Positions 9,473 through 18,189 of a stretch of 64,000 nucleotides of DNA are shown piece by piece. The notes beneath the pieces are model-generated. The model was not told the DNA's origin, made no database searches, and saw nothing but the letters and a program-made list of their open reading frames with translations. The DNA lies in the NCBI GenBank assembly GCA_018817385.1, contig JAHIUA010000024.1:62001-126000 (forward strand), in the 5' to 3' direction. Position numbers and translations under genes: made by a program. The number at the start of each line of letters is the position of its first letter. Position 1 is the stretch's first letter. This stretch comes from Pseudomonadota bacterium. Its GTDB lineage: Bacteria; Desulfobacterota; Desulfobulbia; Desulfobulbales; Desulfocapsaceae.

Positions 9473-9555
9473 CCAAACAACTGATTATTTCGTCTGGCCT
9501 GTTATAAGTGAGCAATAAAACGTTCACTATCCTCTCAAGGTAACCTTCAGCCCCA
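9473..9555 (+). pseudogene. Fragment of the 3' end of the DUF1566-protein gene
   Basis: Codons from about 9480 read TDYFVWPVISEQ and stop, against TGYFVWPVRGEQ and stop at the end of the gene at 21906-22598. The match continues about 30 bases past the stop codon (a GTTCACTATCCTCTCAAGG-like stretch). Only this end is present, so it is a relic from duplication or recombination around the RAYT elements. Confidence 0.75.
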
Positions 9556-9744
9556 GGTCGAGATTGGCGTCGGCTGGGTTCGGGCTAGGTTGCCTGCCTG
9601 GGCCATTATAATTTATCTGCAAGTAAAAGGTGTTTTGAAATCCTGTGCTTCGTATATGAGGGCAAGGGTGTGAAGCAGGTTCTTTTAGGGCTGTGGGTGC
9701 TGGCTTGTCGGCTGTGTTTGCATGGTATGATCAACGAAGAGGAT

Positions 9745-10725
9745 TCATCGCAATGCTCGCTTGGCAAACCACATTCCCGGTAACATTGGCAGCCATAAGG
9801 TGAAACCGCGCAGCAGTACAGTGGATGTGAGGGCAGCCTCGATCGGTATGCCAAGCAGGCCCAGCATACTGACACAGGTTACCTCGAAACTGCCGAGACC
9901 AAGCGGAATCGGACTGACCGTAGCGGCTATGGAGGCTAATACGAAACTTGGAAAGGCCACCCAGAATGACACCGGAACACCGACCATTTGCAGCATGACC
10001 CACAGTGTACCGGCATCCAACACGAAAACGGCCGTATGTAACAAGGTGGCGGAGATAACCAGGGACGGACTTCGCAACAGGTTACCAGGTGCATTCGCGA
10101 AGGCGCTCATGACATTGTTCAAGCCGGGAATCCGCAGCAGCAGGGCTGGCAGTTCCTTTTTTCCCAAACTCCGTACCCATAAGGCCCCGGCCGGAATGCC
10201 CACCGCGACAAAACAAAAGATGCCCACAACCACCATGATCCAAACATGAATGGCATGGTAGAACCACAGTACCAGGACAGACACCAGTGCGGCAAGGAGA
10301 TAGGCCCCGTAGTATACCACCAGACTCAACAACAATGTGGCCATACACAGGTGAACAGGAACCCCGCGGTGGTTCAAGGCGGCGATAAAGAAAGTCGTGC
10401 CGCTCATACCACCGCTGGGCATGACCTGATCAGAAAAAAGTTTGGCGATACCCAATGGCACCAATGACAGGAACGAATGGTGCATTTCCTCTTGCTTGAG
10501 GGCCAGATACCACACGGCTGCCACACTGGCGTAGGTCATGGCTTGAAGCAATAATGCCAGGATTAACCAAGCAGGCTTGGCCTGGCGGAGGAGTTCGACG
10601 AAATGCTTCACCTCACCGAAGTGGGTGACCATCAGGATCAATCCCGACAGCAACAACAGGCCGACAAACCAGGCCTTGAGTTTATGCCATGCAGGTTTTG
10701 CGGTGGGTTGGTTTGTTAGTGACAC
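9745..10725 (-). CDS. UPF0104 / lysylphosphatidylglycerol synthase-TM family membrane protein
   Basis: A 326-aa polytopic protein with about eight hydrophobic helices and family-typical motifs: an N-terminal helix, KPAWLILALLLQ, DQVMPSGGMSGTTFF, and near the C-terminus SPIPLGLGSFE, matching the P-x-G-x-GxxE segment of this family. It corresponds to the flippase-like transmembrane part of LPG synthase (MprF) without the catalytic aminoacyl-transferase domain. Its substrate is not evident; other members are linked to lipid or polyprenol export. The start is GTG 10725, preceded by CAGGTG, 20 bp after the mgtA stop, so the two are an operon. Codon use is more GC-rich than that of the debris around it. 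Confidence 0.85.
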   Translation of the reverse strand: MSLTNQPTAKPAWHKLKAWFVGLLLLSGLILMVTHFGEVKHFVELLRQAKPAWLILALLLQAMTYASVAAVWYLALKQEEMHHSFLSLVPLGIAKLFSDQVMPSGGMSGTTFFIAALNHRGVPVHLCMATLLLSLVVYYGAYLLAALVSVLVLWFYHAIHVWIMVVVGIFCFVAVGIPAGALWVRSLGKKELPALLLRIPGLNNVMSAFANAPGNLLRSPSLVISATLLHTAVFVLDAGTLWVMLQMVGVPVSFWVAFPSFVLASIAATVSPIPLGLGSFEVTCVSMLGLLGIPIEAALTSTVLLRGFTLWLPMLPGMWFAKRALR

Positions 10726-10745
10726 GATAATAGCACCTGATTCTA

Positions 10746-13289
10746 TCAGCCGAAGCGGCGAAAAAAAGCATGTTTGGTGAATTCGGACACACCTATATAG
10801 AGTGCCGTAATGACCAGAATGGCAGCTATAACAGGAGCTGGTAAAGGAACAAAGCCGAACACTGCACCGATAGGCAGGTATGGCAGCATCAGCGTGAGCA
10901 ACACGAGGCCTACCGTGCTCCAGATCAGAAATCGTCCGGGAGTGCTATGATAAAAGGGTTGATAAGTGCGGAAAACAAACAGGATGAGTAATTCCGTTAG
11001 GAGGGATTCCACGAACCAGCCGGTGCGAAACACTTCGGCTGCCTCGCCTGCGAAAGACAACAATACACCAAAGGTCAGCAGATCAAACATCGTACTCAGC
11101 AAGCCGAAGGTGATCATGAAATTGCGGATCAATTTGATATCCCAGCGGTGCGGCGTGCTTTGCCAGTCGCGGTCGACGTTGTCACCGGAAATGCCCATGG
11201 CGGGGATGTCGGACATAAAATTGTTGAGCAGGATCTGTTTGGCCAGTAGCGGCAAGAAGGGTAAAAAGAGTGAGGCCACTGCCATGCTGATCATGTTGCC
11301 GAAGTTGGCGCTGGTGGTGATAAAAACATATTTCAGCGTGTTTGCGAAGGTATGCCGACCTTCATCGATATCCTGGCATAAGACTTCGAAATCATGCTCC
11401 AGCAACACGAAGTCCGCTGCCTCTTTGGCAACATCCACGGCCTGATCCACCGAGATTCCAACATCAGCAGCATGCAGCGCCGGTGCGTCGTTGATGCCAT
11501 CGCCCAGGTAACCGACAACATGCCCAGATTTTTGTAATGCGCTGATAATGCGTTCCTTTTGGTTCGGATGTACCTCGGCGAACAAGTTGACGTGGGAGGC
11601 CAGATACCACAGGGCCTCATCCTTCATGGTGGCCAGTTCAGCGCCGGTGATGATACGCTTCACCTCGATGCCGACTGCTTCCGCCACATGGCGGGCGACG
11701 AACTGATTGTCACCGGTGATGATCTTGAGCTGCACACCAAGCTGGTGTAATTTATTCAGGGTTTGTCGCACGCCTTCCTCCGGCGGATCGAAGAACAAGA
11801 GAAAACCGGTAAATACCAGGCCCTGTTCATCGTGACGTGTATAAACGTCACTTGCTGGCACGGCCTTTTGGGCGACCCCCAATACCCGGTAACCCTGTTC
11901 GCTCCAGATGGCGAACTGCGACAGGATCGCCTGGAATCGTGCCTCGTCCAAGGGTTCGATTGCTGTACCGAGCTGCACGCGGTCGCAGGCATCCAGCACG
12001 TTCTGCAAGGCGCCCTTGGTGATCATCTGTGCTGAGGTTTTTCCTTTTTGACCAACCACAATACTCAGGCGTTTGCGCACAAAATCATAGGGAACTTCAT
12101 CCAGCTTGTGATAAGCCGACACATCTATGCTCGCTTGCGCACCTGCCGCTACGATGGCTTCATCCAAAGGGTTGGCAAGTCCGGTCTGCAAGAGGGAATT
12201 AAGGTAAGCATAGTGCAGAACCGGATCGCATGGTTGGCCAGTGACATCTAAAGTCGTGTCCAATTGGACCACGCCTTTCGTCAAGGTACCGGTCTTGTCG
12301 GTGCACAGTACATCCATACTGCCGAGGTTTTCAATGGCATTCAGGCGTTTGACGATGACTCCGTGTTTGGCCATGTTTTTTGCGCCACGTACCAGGGTGA
12401 TGGTGAGTATAGCCGGGAGTAATTCAGGAGACAGGCCCACCGCTAAGGCCATAGCAAACAACACTGTCTCGATGGTCGGGTGTTGTAGGGCAATATTGAT
12501 GGCCAAAACGGCAAGCACGATGACCACCATGACGCGCACCAATAAGGCACCGAAGTGACGCAGCCCCCGCTCGAACTCAGTCTCTGGTGGACGCAATGCC
12601 AGCGTATTGGCAATCTGGCCGAAGTTTGAATTTTTTCCGGTATGGACGATCAAAGCCATCGCCATACCGCTGCGCACCGAAGTGCCCATGAAAACGCAGT
12701 GATGGCGTTCCACAAGGCTGGCGCTTTCCGCTGCAAGCCCTGGCCGCTTTTCAACGGGAAAGGTCTCGCCAGTCAACAGCGCTTGGGAAACGTAGAAGTC
12801 CTTTGCCGCAAGTAGAATACCGTCGGCGGGAATGAGACTGCCGGCTGTAAGCTCGACGATGTCACCGGGTACCACTTCCTCTGAATGGATTAACCGCCTC
12901 TCACCGTCCCGCCGAACTGTTGTCTTTACCGATACCCGTTGCCGCAGCTGTTCCACGGCATTGGTGGCACGATACTCCTGAACAAAACTGAGCACCGCGC
13001 TGATCAATACAATGGCCAGCACGATTAGTGCGTCCAGCCAGTCGTGCACAATGAGGGCAACGACTGCAGCAAATATCAGAATCAATACCAACGGGCTACG
13101 GAATCGGTCCAGGAACAACCTCAGGGCTCTGTGGCGTCCACGGTCAGTAACAAGCGTGTTACGGCCATATCGCTGCAAGCGCTCTGTTGCAGTCGCCGTG
13201 TCAAGTCCATCGCGATAGCTGCCTAGCCCCTCAATCACTTCATTGATCGGCCTGTTCCAGTAACCTTTTGTCGTTGCAGATTGACTCAT
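10746..13289 (-). CDS. mgtA: MgtA-type magnesium-translocating P-type ATPase
   Basis: An 847-aa type III P-type ATPase. Visible parts are a cation-ATPase N-terminal domain (1-60), helices M1/M2 (about 66-105), the actuator domain with LLTGETFPVEK (about 171-181), the M4 segment SPELLPAIL, the phosphorylation motif DKTGTLT with Asp331, TGDN and GDGINDAP in the P domain, and six C-terminal helices. MgtA imports Mg2+ using ATP when external Mg2+ is low. The start ATG overlaps the stop of an upstream RAYT-derived frame as ATGA, and a perfect 22-nt palindrome lies nine bases before it. The GC-rich codon use and position among RAYT debris suggest acquisition by transfer. Confidence 0.95.
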   Translation of the reverse strand: MSQSATTKGYWNRPINEVIEGLGSYRDGLDTATATERLQRYGRNTLVTDRGRHRALRLFLDRFRSPLVLILIFAAVVALIVHDWLDALIVLAIVLISAVLSFVQEYRATNAVEQLRQRVSVKTTVRRDGERRLIHSEEVVPGDIVELTAGSLIPADGILLAAKDFYVSQALLTGETFPVEKRPGLAAESASLVERHHCVFMGTSVRSGMAMALIVHTGKNSNFGQIANTLALRPPETEFERGLRHFGALLVRVMVVIVLAVLAINIALQHPTIETVLFAMALAVGLSPELLPAILTITLVRGAKNMAKHGVIVKRLNAIENLGSMDVLCTDKTGTLTKGVVQLDTTLDVTGQPCDPVLHYAYLNSLLQTGLANPLDEAIVAAGAQASIDVSAYHKLDEVPYDFVRKRLSIVVGQKGKTSAQMITKGALQNVLDACDRVQLGTAIEPLDEARFQAILSQFAIWSEQGYRVLGVAQKAVPASDVYTRHDEQGLVFTGFLLFFDPPEEGVRQTLNKLHQLGVQLKIITGDNQFVARHVAEAVGIEVKRIITGAELATMKDEALWYLASHVNLFAEVHPNQKERIISALQKSGHVVGYLGDGINDAPALHAADVGISVDQAVDVAKEAADFVLLEHDFEVLCQDIDEGRHTFANTLKYVFITTSANFGNMISMAVASLFLPFLPLLAKQILLNNFMSDIPAMGISGDNVDRDWQSTPHRWDIKLIRNFMITFGLLSTMFDLLTFGVLLSFAGEAAEVFRTGWFVESLLTELLILFVFRTYQPFYHSTPGRFLIWSTVGLVLLTLMLPYLPIGAVFGFVPLPAPVIAAILVITALYIGVSEFTKHAFFRRFG

Positions 13290-13441
13290 AACTTACCCAA
13301 CATCACGCCAGCGTGATGTTCTGTTGTTATCGGTCCATTCTTCAGGAGGTTGATCAGAAATTCTCTTGTATGACATCTGTGTGTGAGATGCCACAGTTGT
13401 CCCGGAGTATCATGCCTCTTTGCTCTGGCAAGAGGCTCCAT
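13286..13441 (-). pseudogene. Truncated RAYT transposase N-terminus leading into mgtA
   Basis: A 51-codon frame from ATG 13441. Residues 5-30 (ARAKRHDTPGQLWHLTHRCH...) match the N-terminus of the intact RAYT (PRANRHYIPGCVWHITHRCH). It then diverges and ends in TGA, which overlaps the mgtA ATG (ATGA). The frame is open further upstream to 13651, but that part is unrelated to transposase. It is a relic of a more distant RAYT subtype; read as a leader it could couple translation into mgtA. Confidence 0.55.
13299..13320. promoter_or_regulatory. Perfect palindrome in the mgtA leader
   Basis: AACATCACGC and GCGTGATGTT form a 10-bp perfect inverted repeat with a 2-base centre, nine bases upstream of the mgtA start codon on the minus strand. 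In RNA it would fold next to the ribosome site (GGGTAAG); as DNA it could be an operator. Which role, if any, cannot be told from sequence. Confidence 0.5.
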
Positions 13442-13759
13442 TGTTTGCAGAATTGCAATATTCTCTTTATTGCCTTTGGAAAAGCCATGATAGACGGAAA
13501 AGGACTGTAAGTAAGTGCGGTTGTGCGGATCTCTCGGACAGGCTCCTGGGGCGTTAGCGTGGCTCGATTCCGTTTCGATTAATTGTAATACCTGCATGGT
13601 CGGCAAGAGTGCAACAAAGGCACTGATGCACCTACTGGCAGGCGTTGTCATTTCAACAATGATTACGTTGCCAGGGTCGGTGCCATGGGAATATTTTCCA
13701 TCAACTGAGTCTATCGTGATTTTGATCGTATGAAACGGGATGGAAGACTTTATGGCTCC
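13442..13759. other. Intergenic region upstream of the RAYT/mgtA leader
   Basis: No gene is supported. The motif CTCGGACAGGCTCCTGGG at 13534-13551 matches the right end of the MITE-like elements at 2527, 23265 and 56921, without a recognisable left end. A 72-codon frame at 13515-13733 lacks support. Confidence 0.45.
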
Positions 13760-14515
13760 TTAAATCATGAAATTGCCGCCAGTTACAGGAATATATTGAC
13801 CCGTCAAGTAGTCTGATAACGAAGAGGCTAGAAAAACAGCAACAGCAGCAACATCATCTGGTATACCAATGCGTCTGAGCGGAGTAAAGGCTGCTATCTG
13901 TTCGTGCATTTCTGCCGGTTGTCCGGCTGTAGCATCCGTTTTCACTAGACCCGGGCCGATCACGTTGACTGTAATTCCCTCAGGTCCAAGTTCCGTTGCC
14001 ATTACTTTTGCCATGCTGTCCACCGCCGATTTAGCTGCAGCGTGAGCTGAAAAACCATACGCCGGTTGCCGGGAAAGACTGCTGCTGATAAATATCAATT
14101 TGCCGGTCTTTCGTTGAGTCATGTCACGCAGAACAGCTTGTGAGCAGTTGTAGAGGGCCTGTATCTCACCGGTTATTTTCGCATGGATTTCTTCCCAGGT
14201 GAGGGCAATAAATGGTTTGATTGGGAAATCAATGTTGGCATTGTTTACCAGGACATCAATTTTTCCAAAGGTTTTGATAGCAGTTTCAACCATGGTATTC
14301 ACTGCAACAGCATCCCGAACATCAGCTTTGAAGATTATACCATCACCACCGTTTTCCTTTACCTGGGCTAACACAGCTTCGGCTTTTTCCCGGTTGTTGT
14401 GATAATTGATGATCACCGTTGCGCCATGCGAGCCAATGGTTTTCGCTATCGCTGCTCCTATTCCTCTGCTTGCGCCCGTAACAATAACTACTTTACCATT
14501 AATATCAGTTTTCAT
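13760..14515 (-). CDS. FabG-like SDR oxidoreductase with His at the catalytic Tyr position
   Basis: A 251-aa classical short-chain dehydrogenase. The cofactor motif TGASRGIG (about 14-21), NNAN (91-94) in place of NNAG, and the catalytic-region Ser145 and Lys162 are present, but the residue four before the Lys, where Tyr is expected, is His158 (FSAHAAAKSAV). The C-terminus has the usual GP.LVKTDAT and SLSDYLTGQYIPVTGG. It most resembles 3-oxoacyl-ACP reductase/glucose dehydrogenase-type enzymes, NADPH being likely given the Arg after the Ser in the Gly motif. With Tyr lost it could be inactive, use His, or belong to a subfamily with this change. There is no obvious operon partner. Confidence 0.85.
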   Translation of the reverse strand: MKTDINGKVVIVTGASRGIGAAIAKTIGSHGATVIINYHNNREKAEAVLAQVKENGGDGIIFKADVRDAVAVNTMVETAIKTFGKIDVLVNNANIDFPIKPFIALTWEEIHAKITGEIQALYNCSQAVLRDMTQRKTGKLIFISSSLSRQPAYGFSAHAAAKSAVDSMAKVMATELGPEGITVNVIGPGLVKTDATAGQPAEMHEQIAAFTPLRRIGIPDDVAAVAVFLASSLSDYLTGQYIPVTGGNFMI

Positions 14516-14583
14516 AACTGTCCTCTTCTCTTTGTCTTGTTTGCGGCTATGCGAGGCTATGTGAATAGCAGCATATTGCCTCG

Positions 14584-14835
14584 TCAGTTGCTGATGTGCT
14601 TCTCACCCTCATGATCGGTTATGATTTCTTGTCTCTCTCGTTTGTACCGATCGTATGAAGGAGCCTCCTTGTCCGGTTGTGGAAGTTCATCCGCGCGCTT
14701 CATTTCCTGGACCTGTTGGGAACTCTCATATATGCCTCGAAAAAAGTTGTTATGGGATTTTTCGTTTTCGGCACAAGAGCAAATGCTCCATATCAAAAAT
14801 ATCATAATTACTGAAAACCTTAATGTTAATTTCAA
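14584..14835 (-). CDS. Small putative lipoprotein, unknown function
   Basis: An 83-aa protein starting at TTG 14835, five bases after AGGAGG; this strong site sets the start inside a longer open frame. Residues 1-20 are a signal peptide ending in a lipobox-like ICSC, so the mature protein would begin at the second Cys. The mature part (ENEKSHNNFFRGIYESSQQ...) is charged, with many Glu, Lys and Arg, and probably helical. I recognise no family. It lies 68 bp upstream of the SDR gene in the same orientation and could be transcribed with it. Confidence 0.55.
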   Translation of the reverse strand: MKLTLRFSVIMIFLIWSICSCAENEKSHNNFFRGIYESSQQVQEMKRADELPQPDKEAPSYDRYKRERQEIITDHEGEKHISN

Positions 14836-14923
14836 AATTTCCTCCTGAATAACCAACTTATTATTCGTCCAATTCGTCGACCAACAAATTCGGGGTATAC
14901 TCAATTACTCAATTCGTTCAATT

Positions 14924-15889
14924 CGGGTCGGACCAAGGCAACTGCTTGGATTTCATGAGATATTGGATATAAAAAAGGTGTTATCTTGGCTTTAAAGGCC
15001 TTTTTTGCCGGTGAAAAGAGTGCTGTAAGGAGACCTGGGCTCTTTCAAGATCGTGGTGTCCTGATCATTGGAGGCTATTGAACGGCCGACCCCTTTCCCT
15101 CCAAGCCTCTTGTGTATATCTTGGATATACCGTTCATTGCCAACAGCAACAGACTTGCTCCAAGGGGGATTTTGTCGGCATGTCTTGTTTTTCAGTTCAG
15201 TTTCAACCCATTCCCAATGATCCCTGCGTAGACAATTCTCATCTTTCACAGCACAGAGTCTCCTGAGCGATACTCTATCAATGATCGAGTACCGCTTTGG
15301 TGGATTCTGAATGTCATTGTATCCACCTACACAATATTCAAATGGATGTTGAACCACTCGGCCCGAACCATGTTGAGGTCGCTAAAGACCAGACATTTTG
15401 CCAGGTATCCTTCTGTCTGGACAGCAGTGGCGTGGTGTCGGTCTTTCCAGAATGCACCTTTCCGCTTTTTGCGTGCATTGAACTCCTGAGCCGTTCGTCC
15501 TGCTTATCAACTTATCAACTGGAGGTTCTTGGAAATGATCTCCTCGCCTGTATCAACAACAAGTAAATGAATATGGTTGGAGGTACTTATTTAATTGAGA
15601 AGACAAAGACCATACTTCTTCCTGGCCTGATATAACCAGTGCCGCCAGCGCTTTTTGTCTTTGGCGAATTTCAAAAGAAATTCCTGCTGATGACGCTTAT
15701 GAGTAATGTGCCAGACGCAGTCTGGGATATAATGTCTGTTTGCCCGTGGCATTTAGAAGAAATCTCTTAGAAGCCCCTTTTTTAGCTCAAAAATGGGCTT
15801 CTAAAGGCTGAAAGCACTTCTTTTTGAAGGGTATTAAACATGAAATTAGTATGTTGGCTTGGTCGACTTGGTCGACTTGGTCCGACCCC
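14924..15889 (-). mobile_element. RAYT element copy with both ends, transposase decayed
   Basis: The left end CGGGTCGGACCAAG (14924-14937) and right end CTTGGTCCGACCCC (15876-15889) are inverted copies of each other and match the ends of the intact element at 19065-20002. In between lie the leader hairpin (CTTAGAAGCCCC...GGGCTTCTAAAG, about 15762-15810) and a disrupted transposase. Next to the right end the motif GGTCGACTTG is tandemly repeated, possibly from slippage. Confidence 0.8.
14992..15752 (-). pseudogene. RAYT (Y1_Tnp-type) transposase pseudogene
   Basis: Aligned to the intact 263-aa transposase, this copy keeps the ATG (15752) but has a stop after the codons for GLCLLN (near 15592), a 9-bp duplication (TTATCAACT, near 15510) and a one-base deletion near 15359 that shifts the frame. 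From there the C-terminal part is open again, ending in GKKGL and a stop about 13 residues earlier than in the intact copy. The HUH motif SNHIH survives in sequence but is out of reach of translation. Confidence 0.85.
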
Positions 15890-15954
15890 TTGTTTGCGTG
15901 TTTGGGGTAAGGGGGGTTCGACAAAAGACGATGCTTTCGACAAATATGTTATTG

Positions 15955-17211
15955 TCATGCAAGTATTCTGCCTTTTTCTTCATCTACCAGTAAAAGCAGG
16001 CATCCACCGCTGATAAAAAGAAAAATAATGGCCAGTAGTGATAAGCGGGGACTGCCGGTGAGAACACTGATCCCGCCCATGAGAAGAGGGCCGATGACTG
16101 CGGCAAATTTACCCAGCATATTATAAAAACCAAAAAATTCAGCGGCCCTGTCAGGAGGGATAATCCGGCTGTAAAGAGACCTGCTTAAAGATTGCACACC
16201 TCCCTGTACCAGGCCAATTGCCACAGCCATCATATAGAATTCGGCAATTGTATCCATGAACATTGCCCAGACTGTTACGAGTAGGTAGATGCCGATGCCC
16301 AGCAGGATTGCCTTTTTGGTTCCCATTTTTTCGCCCAATCTGCCAAAAAGAAGAGCTGCAGGGAAACCGACAAATTGGGTGATGAGGAGGGCAAGAATCA
16401 GGTTGTTTGAGTCAAATCCCAAGGCCATGCCATAATCAACCGCCATGCGGACAATGGTATCTAACCCGTCAATATAAAGCCAGTAGGCAATAAGAAACTG
16501 AAAAACTATCTTGTGTTTACGGATTTCCCTGAAGGTTTTTTTTAGTTGCCTCAGTCCGGCCCCAATTGAATCTTTTCCTTTTTCGATGGCTGATGAACAA
16601 GGTTCATTGACCCAGAAAAAAAGGGGCAGGGAAAAAACAAACCACCAGCAGGCAACGGTTAAAAAAGAAATTCTGACAGCCTGACCTGCATCAGCAAGAC
16701 CAAAGAGCCATGGTTTCAAAGTTGTCAGTACATTAAAAGCAAAGAGGATTCCTCCTCCAAGGTATCCGAGGCTGAAACCGAGAGAGGAAATTATGTCTCT
16801 TTGATCCGGTGGCGCAACGGAAAGCATCAGGGAATCATAGAAAATATTTCCCCCGGAAAAACCGATAATGCCGAATACATAAAGCAAGGCGGCCAGGAAC
16901 CAGTTCCCCTGGGAGACAAAAAAAAGAGACGCGCTTGCCGTGACGCCAAGAAGCGTGAAGGAAAAAAGAAATTTCTTCTTTGCGTAGGCCTGATCTGCAA
17001 TAGCACCGAGCAGGGGGGCAAGCAAAATAACACTCAAACTGCCAATGGAATTTGCCATACCAAGACGCAGTGTGCTGGTGGAAACATCGACACCGGCACA
17101 CCAGTATTGTTTGAAGAAAATCGGGAAAAACCCTGCCATTACAGTTGTGGCAAAGGCTGAATTGGCCCAGTCATAAAAGGCCCAGGAGATGGTTTTTTTA
17201 TCAAAGCGCAT
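15955..17211 (-). CDS. UMF1/Atg22-type MFS transporter
   Basis: A 418-aa membrane protein with about twelve helices. The N-terminus SWAFYDWANSAFATTVMA is the hallmark of the UMF1 (Atg22-like) branch of the major facilitator superfamily, followed by the loop LLGAIADQAYAKKKFL and later GGVQSLSRSLYSRIIPP, also typical. Substrate is unknown; yeast Atg22 exports vacuolar amino acids and bacterial members are uncharacterised. The ATG at 17211 follows a T-rich stretch without a strong ribosome site. The intergenic space upstream, before the gdpD-type gene, holds heptamer repeats. Confidence 0.88.
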   Translation of the reverse strand: MRFDKKTISWAFYDWANSAFATTVMAGFFPIFFKQYWCAGVDVSTSTLRLGMANSIGSLSVILLAPLLGAIADQAYAKKKFLFSFTLLGVTASASLFFVSQGNWFLAALLYVFGIIGFSGGNIFYDSLMLSVAPPDQRDIISSLGFSLGYLGGGILFAFNVLTTLKPWLFGLADAGQAVRISFLTVACWWFVFSLPLFFWVNEPCSSAIEKGKDSIGAGLRQLKKTFREIRKHKIVFQFLIAYWLYIDGLDTIVRMAVDYGMALGFDSNNLILALLITQFVGFPAALLFGRLGEKMGTKKAILLGIGIYLLVTVWAMFMDTIAEFYMMAVAIGLVQGGVQSLSRSLYSRIIPPDRAAEFFGFYNMLGKFAAVIGPLLMGGISVLTGSPRLSLLAIIFLFISGGCLLLLVDEEKGRILA

Positions 17212-17225
17212 GTTTTTTAATTGAA

Positions 17226-17350
17226 AGTTTGGAGTCTTCGATGTCTCACGAACTCGCTTGTCGGAGTGTGGAGTTTAGAGTTAAGGAAGGTTTCTATTAA
17301 AAACAGATAAGGACCATAACTCCGCACGCTACACTGCAAACTCCAAACTT
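17226..17350. repeat. Degenerate heptamer repeats in inverted arrangement
   Basis: AAAGTTTGGAG (17226-17236) and CTCCAAACTTT (17340-17350) are exact inverted copies. Inside, units such as GGAGTGT, GGAGTTT and AGAGTTA follow one another on one side and AACTCCG, AACTCCA and AACTTTT lie on the other with 7-base spacing. The RNA would fold into a long imperfect hairpin between the two minus-strand genes. It shares the 7-base periodicity of the arrays at 40848, 45727 and 62673. Confidence 0.6.
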
Positions 17351-17353
17351 TTT

Positions 17354-18142
17354 TTATTCTCTCTGAAGGAGGCGAGATTTATTCTGCAGTTTCTCTATCA
17401 TTATCCCCGGAAAATCACTAACAATACCTTGCACATGCCCCTTGATGGCCTTGTCGAGTTCAGCTTCGTTGTTGACTGTGTAGACGCCTGTGAAAATATC
17501 ATGTTTTTGTATGTCGGCTGCCATTTCTTCTGTGAGCTGATTGAGAGAAAGGACTACAACCTCGCAGTTTACTGCAGCTTTGATCTCAGAAACCAGGCGT
17601 TCATCTCCTGGAATTATCACTGCTGCAGTGTAAAATTTTTCCTTAAGTGACTGAAGATAACGCAGGGATTGATGGTGAAAAGAGGAAAAAAGTGTGAATG
17701 GTGCAAAGCCTGCTTCAAGTGTTGTTGATGCAATGAGGTCAATTCTCTTACGATAATTCTCATGGGGAGAAGGAGGTTTTATCTCGATATTGATGCAGGC
17801 TTTTCCTTTCAATATTGCAAAGACATCACTGAGAAGGGGAATTCGTTCTCCACTGAATTTTAGGGAAAACCAGGAACCAGCGTCGAGTTTATGAAGATCG
17901 GCGTATGAGAATCTGCCGGTTTCTCCTGTGCCATTTGTTGTTCTTTCCAGGGTGGGGTCATGAAAGACGATTATCTCCTGGTCTGCAGTGAGTTGTACGT
18001 CTATTTCAATCATTGATACGCCGGCCTCGAGAGCCTGGCTGATAGCAGTGAGAGTATTTTCCGGTGCAGTGCCTGATGATCCTCGGTGTGCAACGACTAC
18101 CTGCTTTTCGCTTGATTGAACAAGATCATAAAGTGACTCCAT
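17354..18142 (-). CDS. Glycerophosphodiester phosphodiesterase (GDPD/UgpQ type)
   Basis: A 262-aa protein of the GDPD family. The catalytic pattern is present: VAHRGSSG with His19-Arg20, PENTLTAI, EIDVQLTAD with the metal-binding Glu/Asp, VFHDPTLERTTNG with the second His, and IEIKPPSPHE. It has no signal peptide, so it is a cytoplasmic UgpQ-like enzyme that splits glycerophosphodiesters from phospholipid turnover into glycerol-3-phosphate and an alcohol. Length is normal for this class. It lies downstream of a decayed lipase-like hydrolase gene on the same strand, which could once have supplied related substrates. Confidence 0.92.
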   Translation of the reverse strand: MESLYDLVQSSEKQVVVAHRGSSGTAPENTLTAISQALEAGVSMIEIDVQLTADQEIIVFHDPTLERTTNGTGETGRFSYADLHKLDAGSWFSLKFSGERIPLLSDVFAILKGKACINIEIKPPSPHENYRKRIDLIASTTLEAGFAPFTLFSSFHHQSLRYLQSLKEKFYTAAVIIPGDERLVSEIKAAVNCEVVVLSLNQLTEEMAADIQKHDIFTGVYTVNNEAELDKAIKGHVQGIVSDFPGIMIEKLQNKSRLLQRE

Positions 18143-18189
18143 TGTGTCTCCTGAGGAAAAAATTATAAATGAAGAAGAAAGTTTTCTAA

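Noticed and set aside
9761-10249. Plus-strand frame opposite the UPF0104-type gene
   Set aside because: Shadow of the minus-strand membrane-protein gene, which has clear helices and family motifs.
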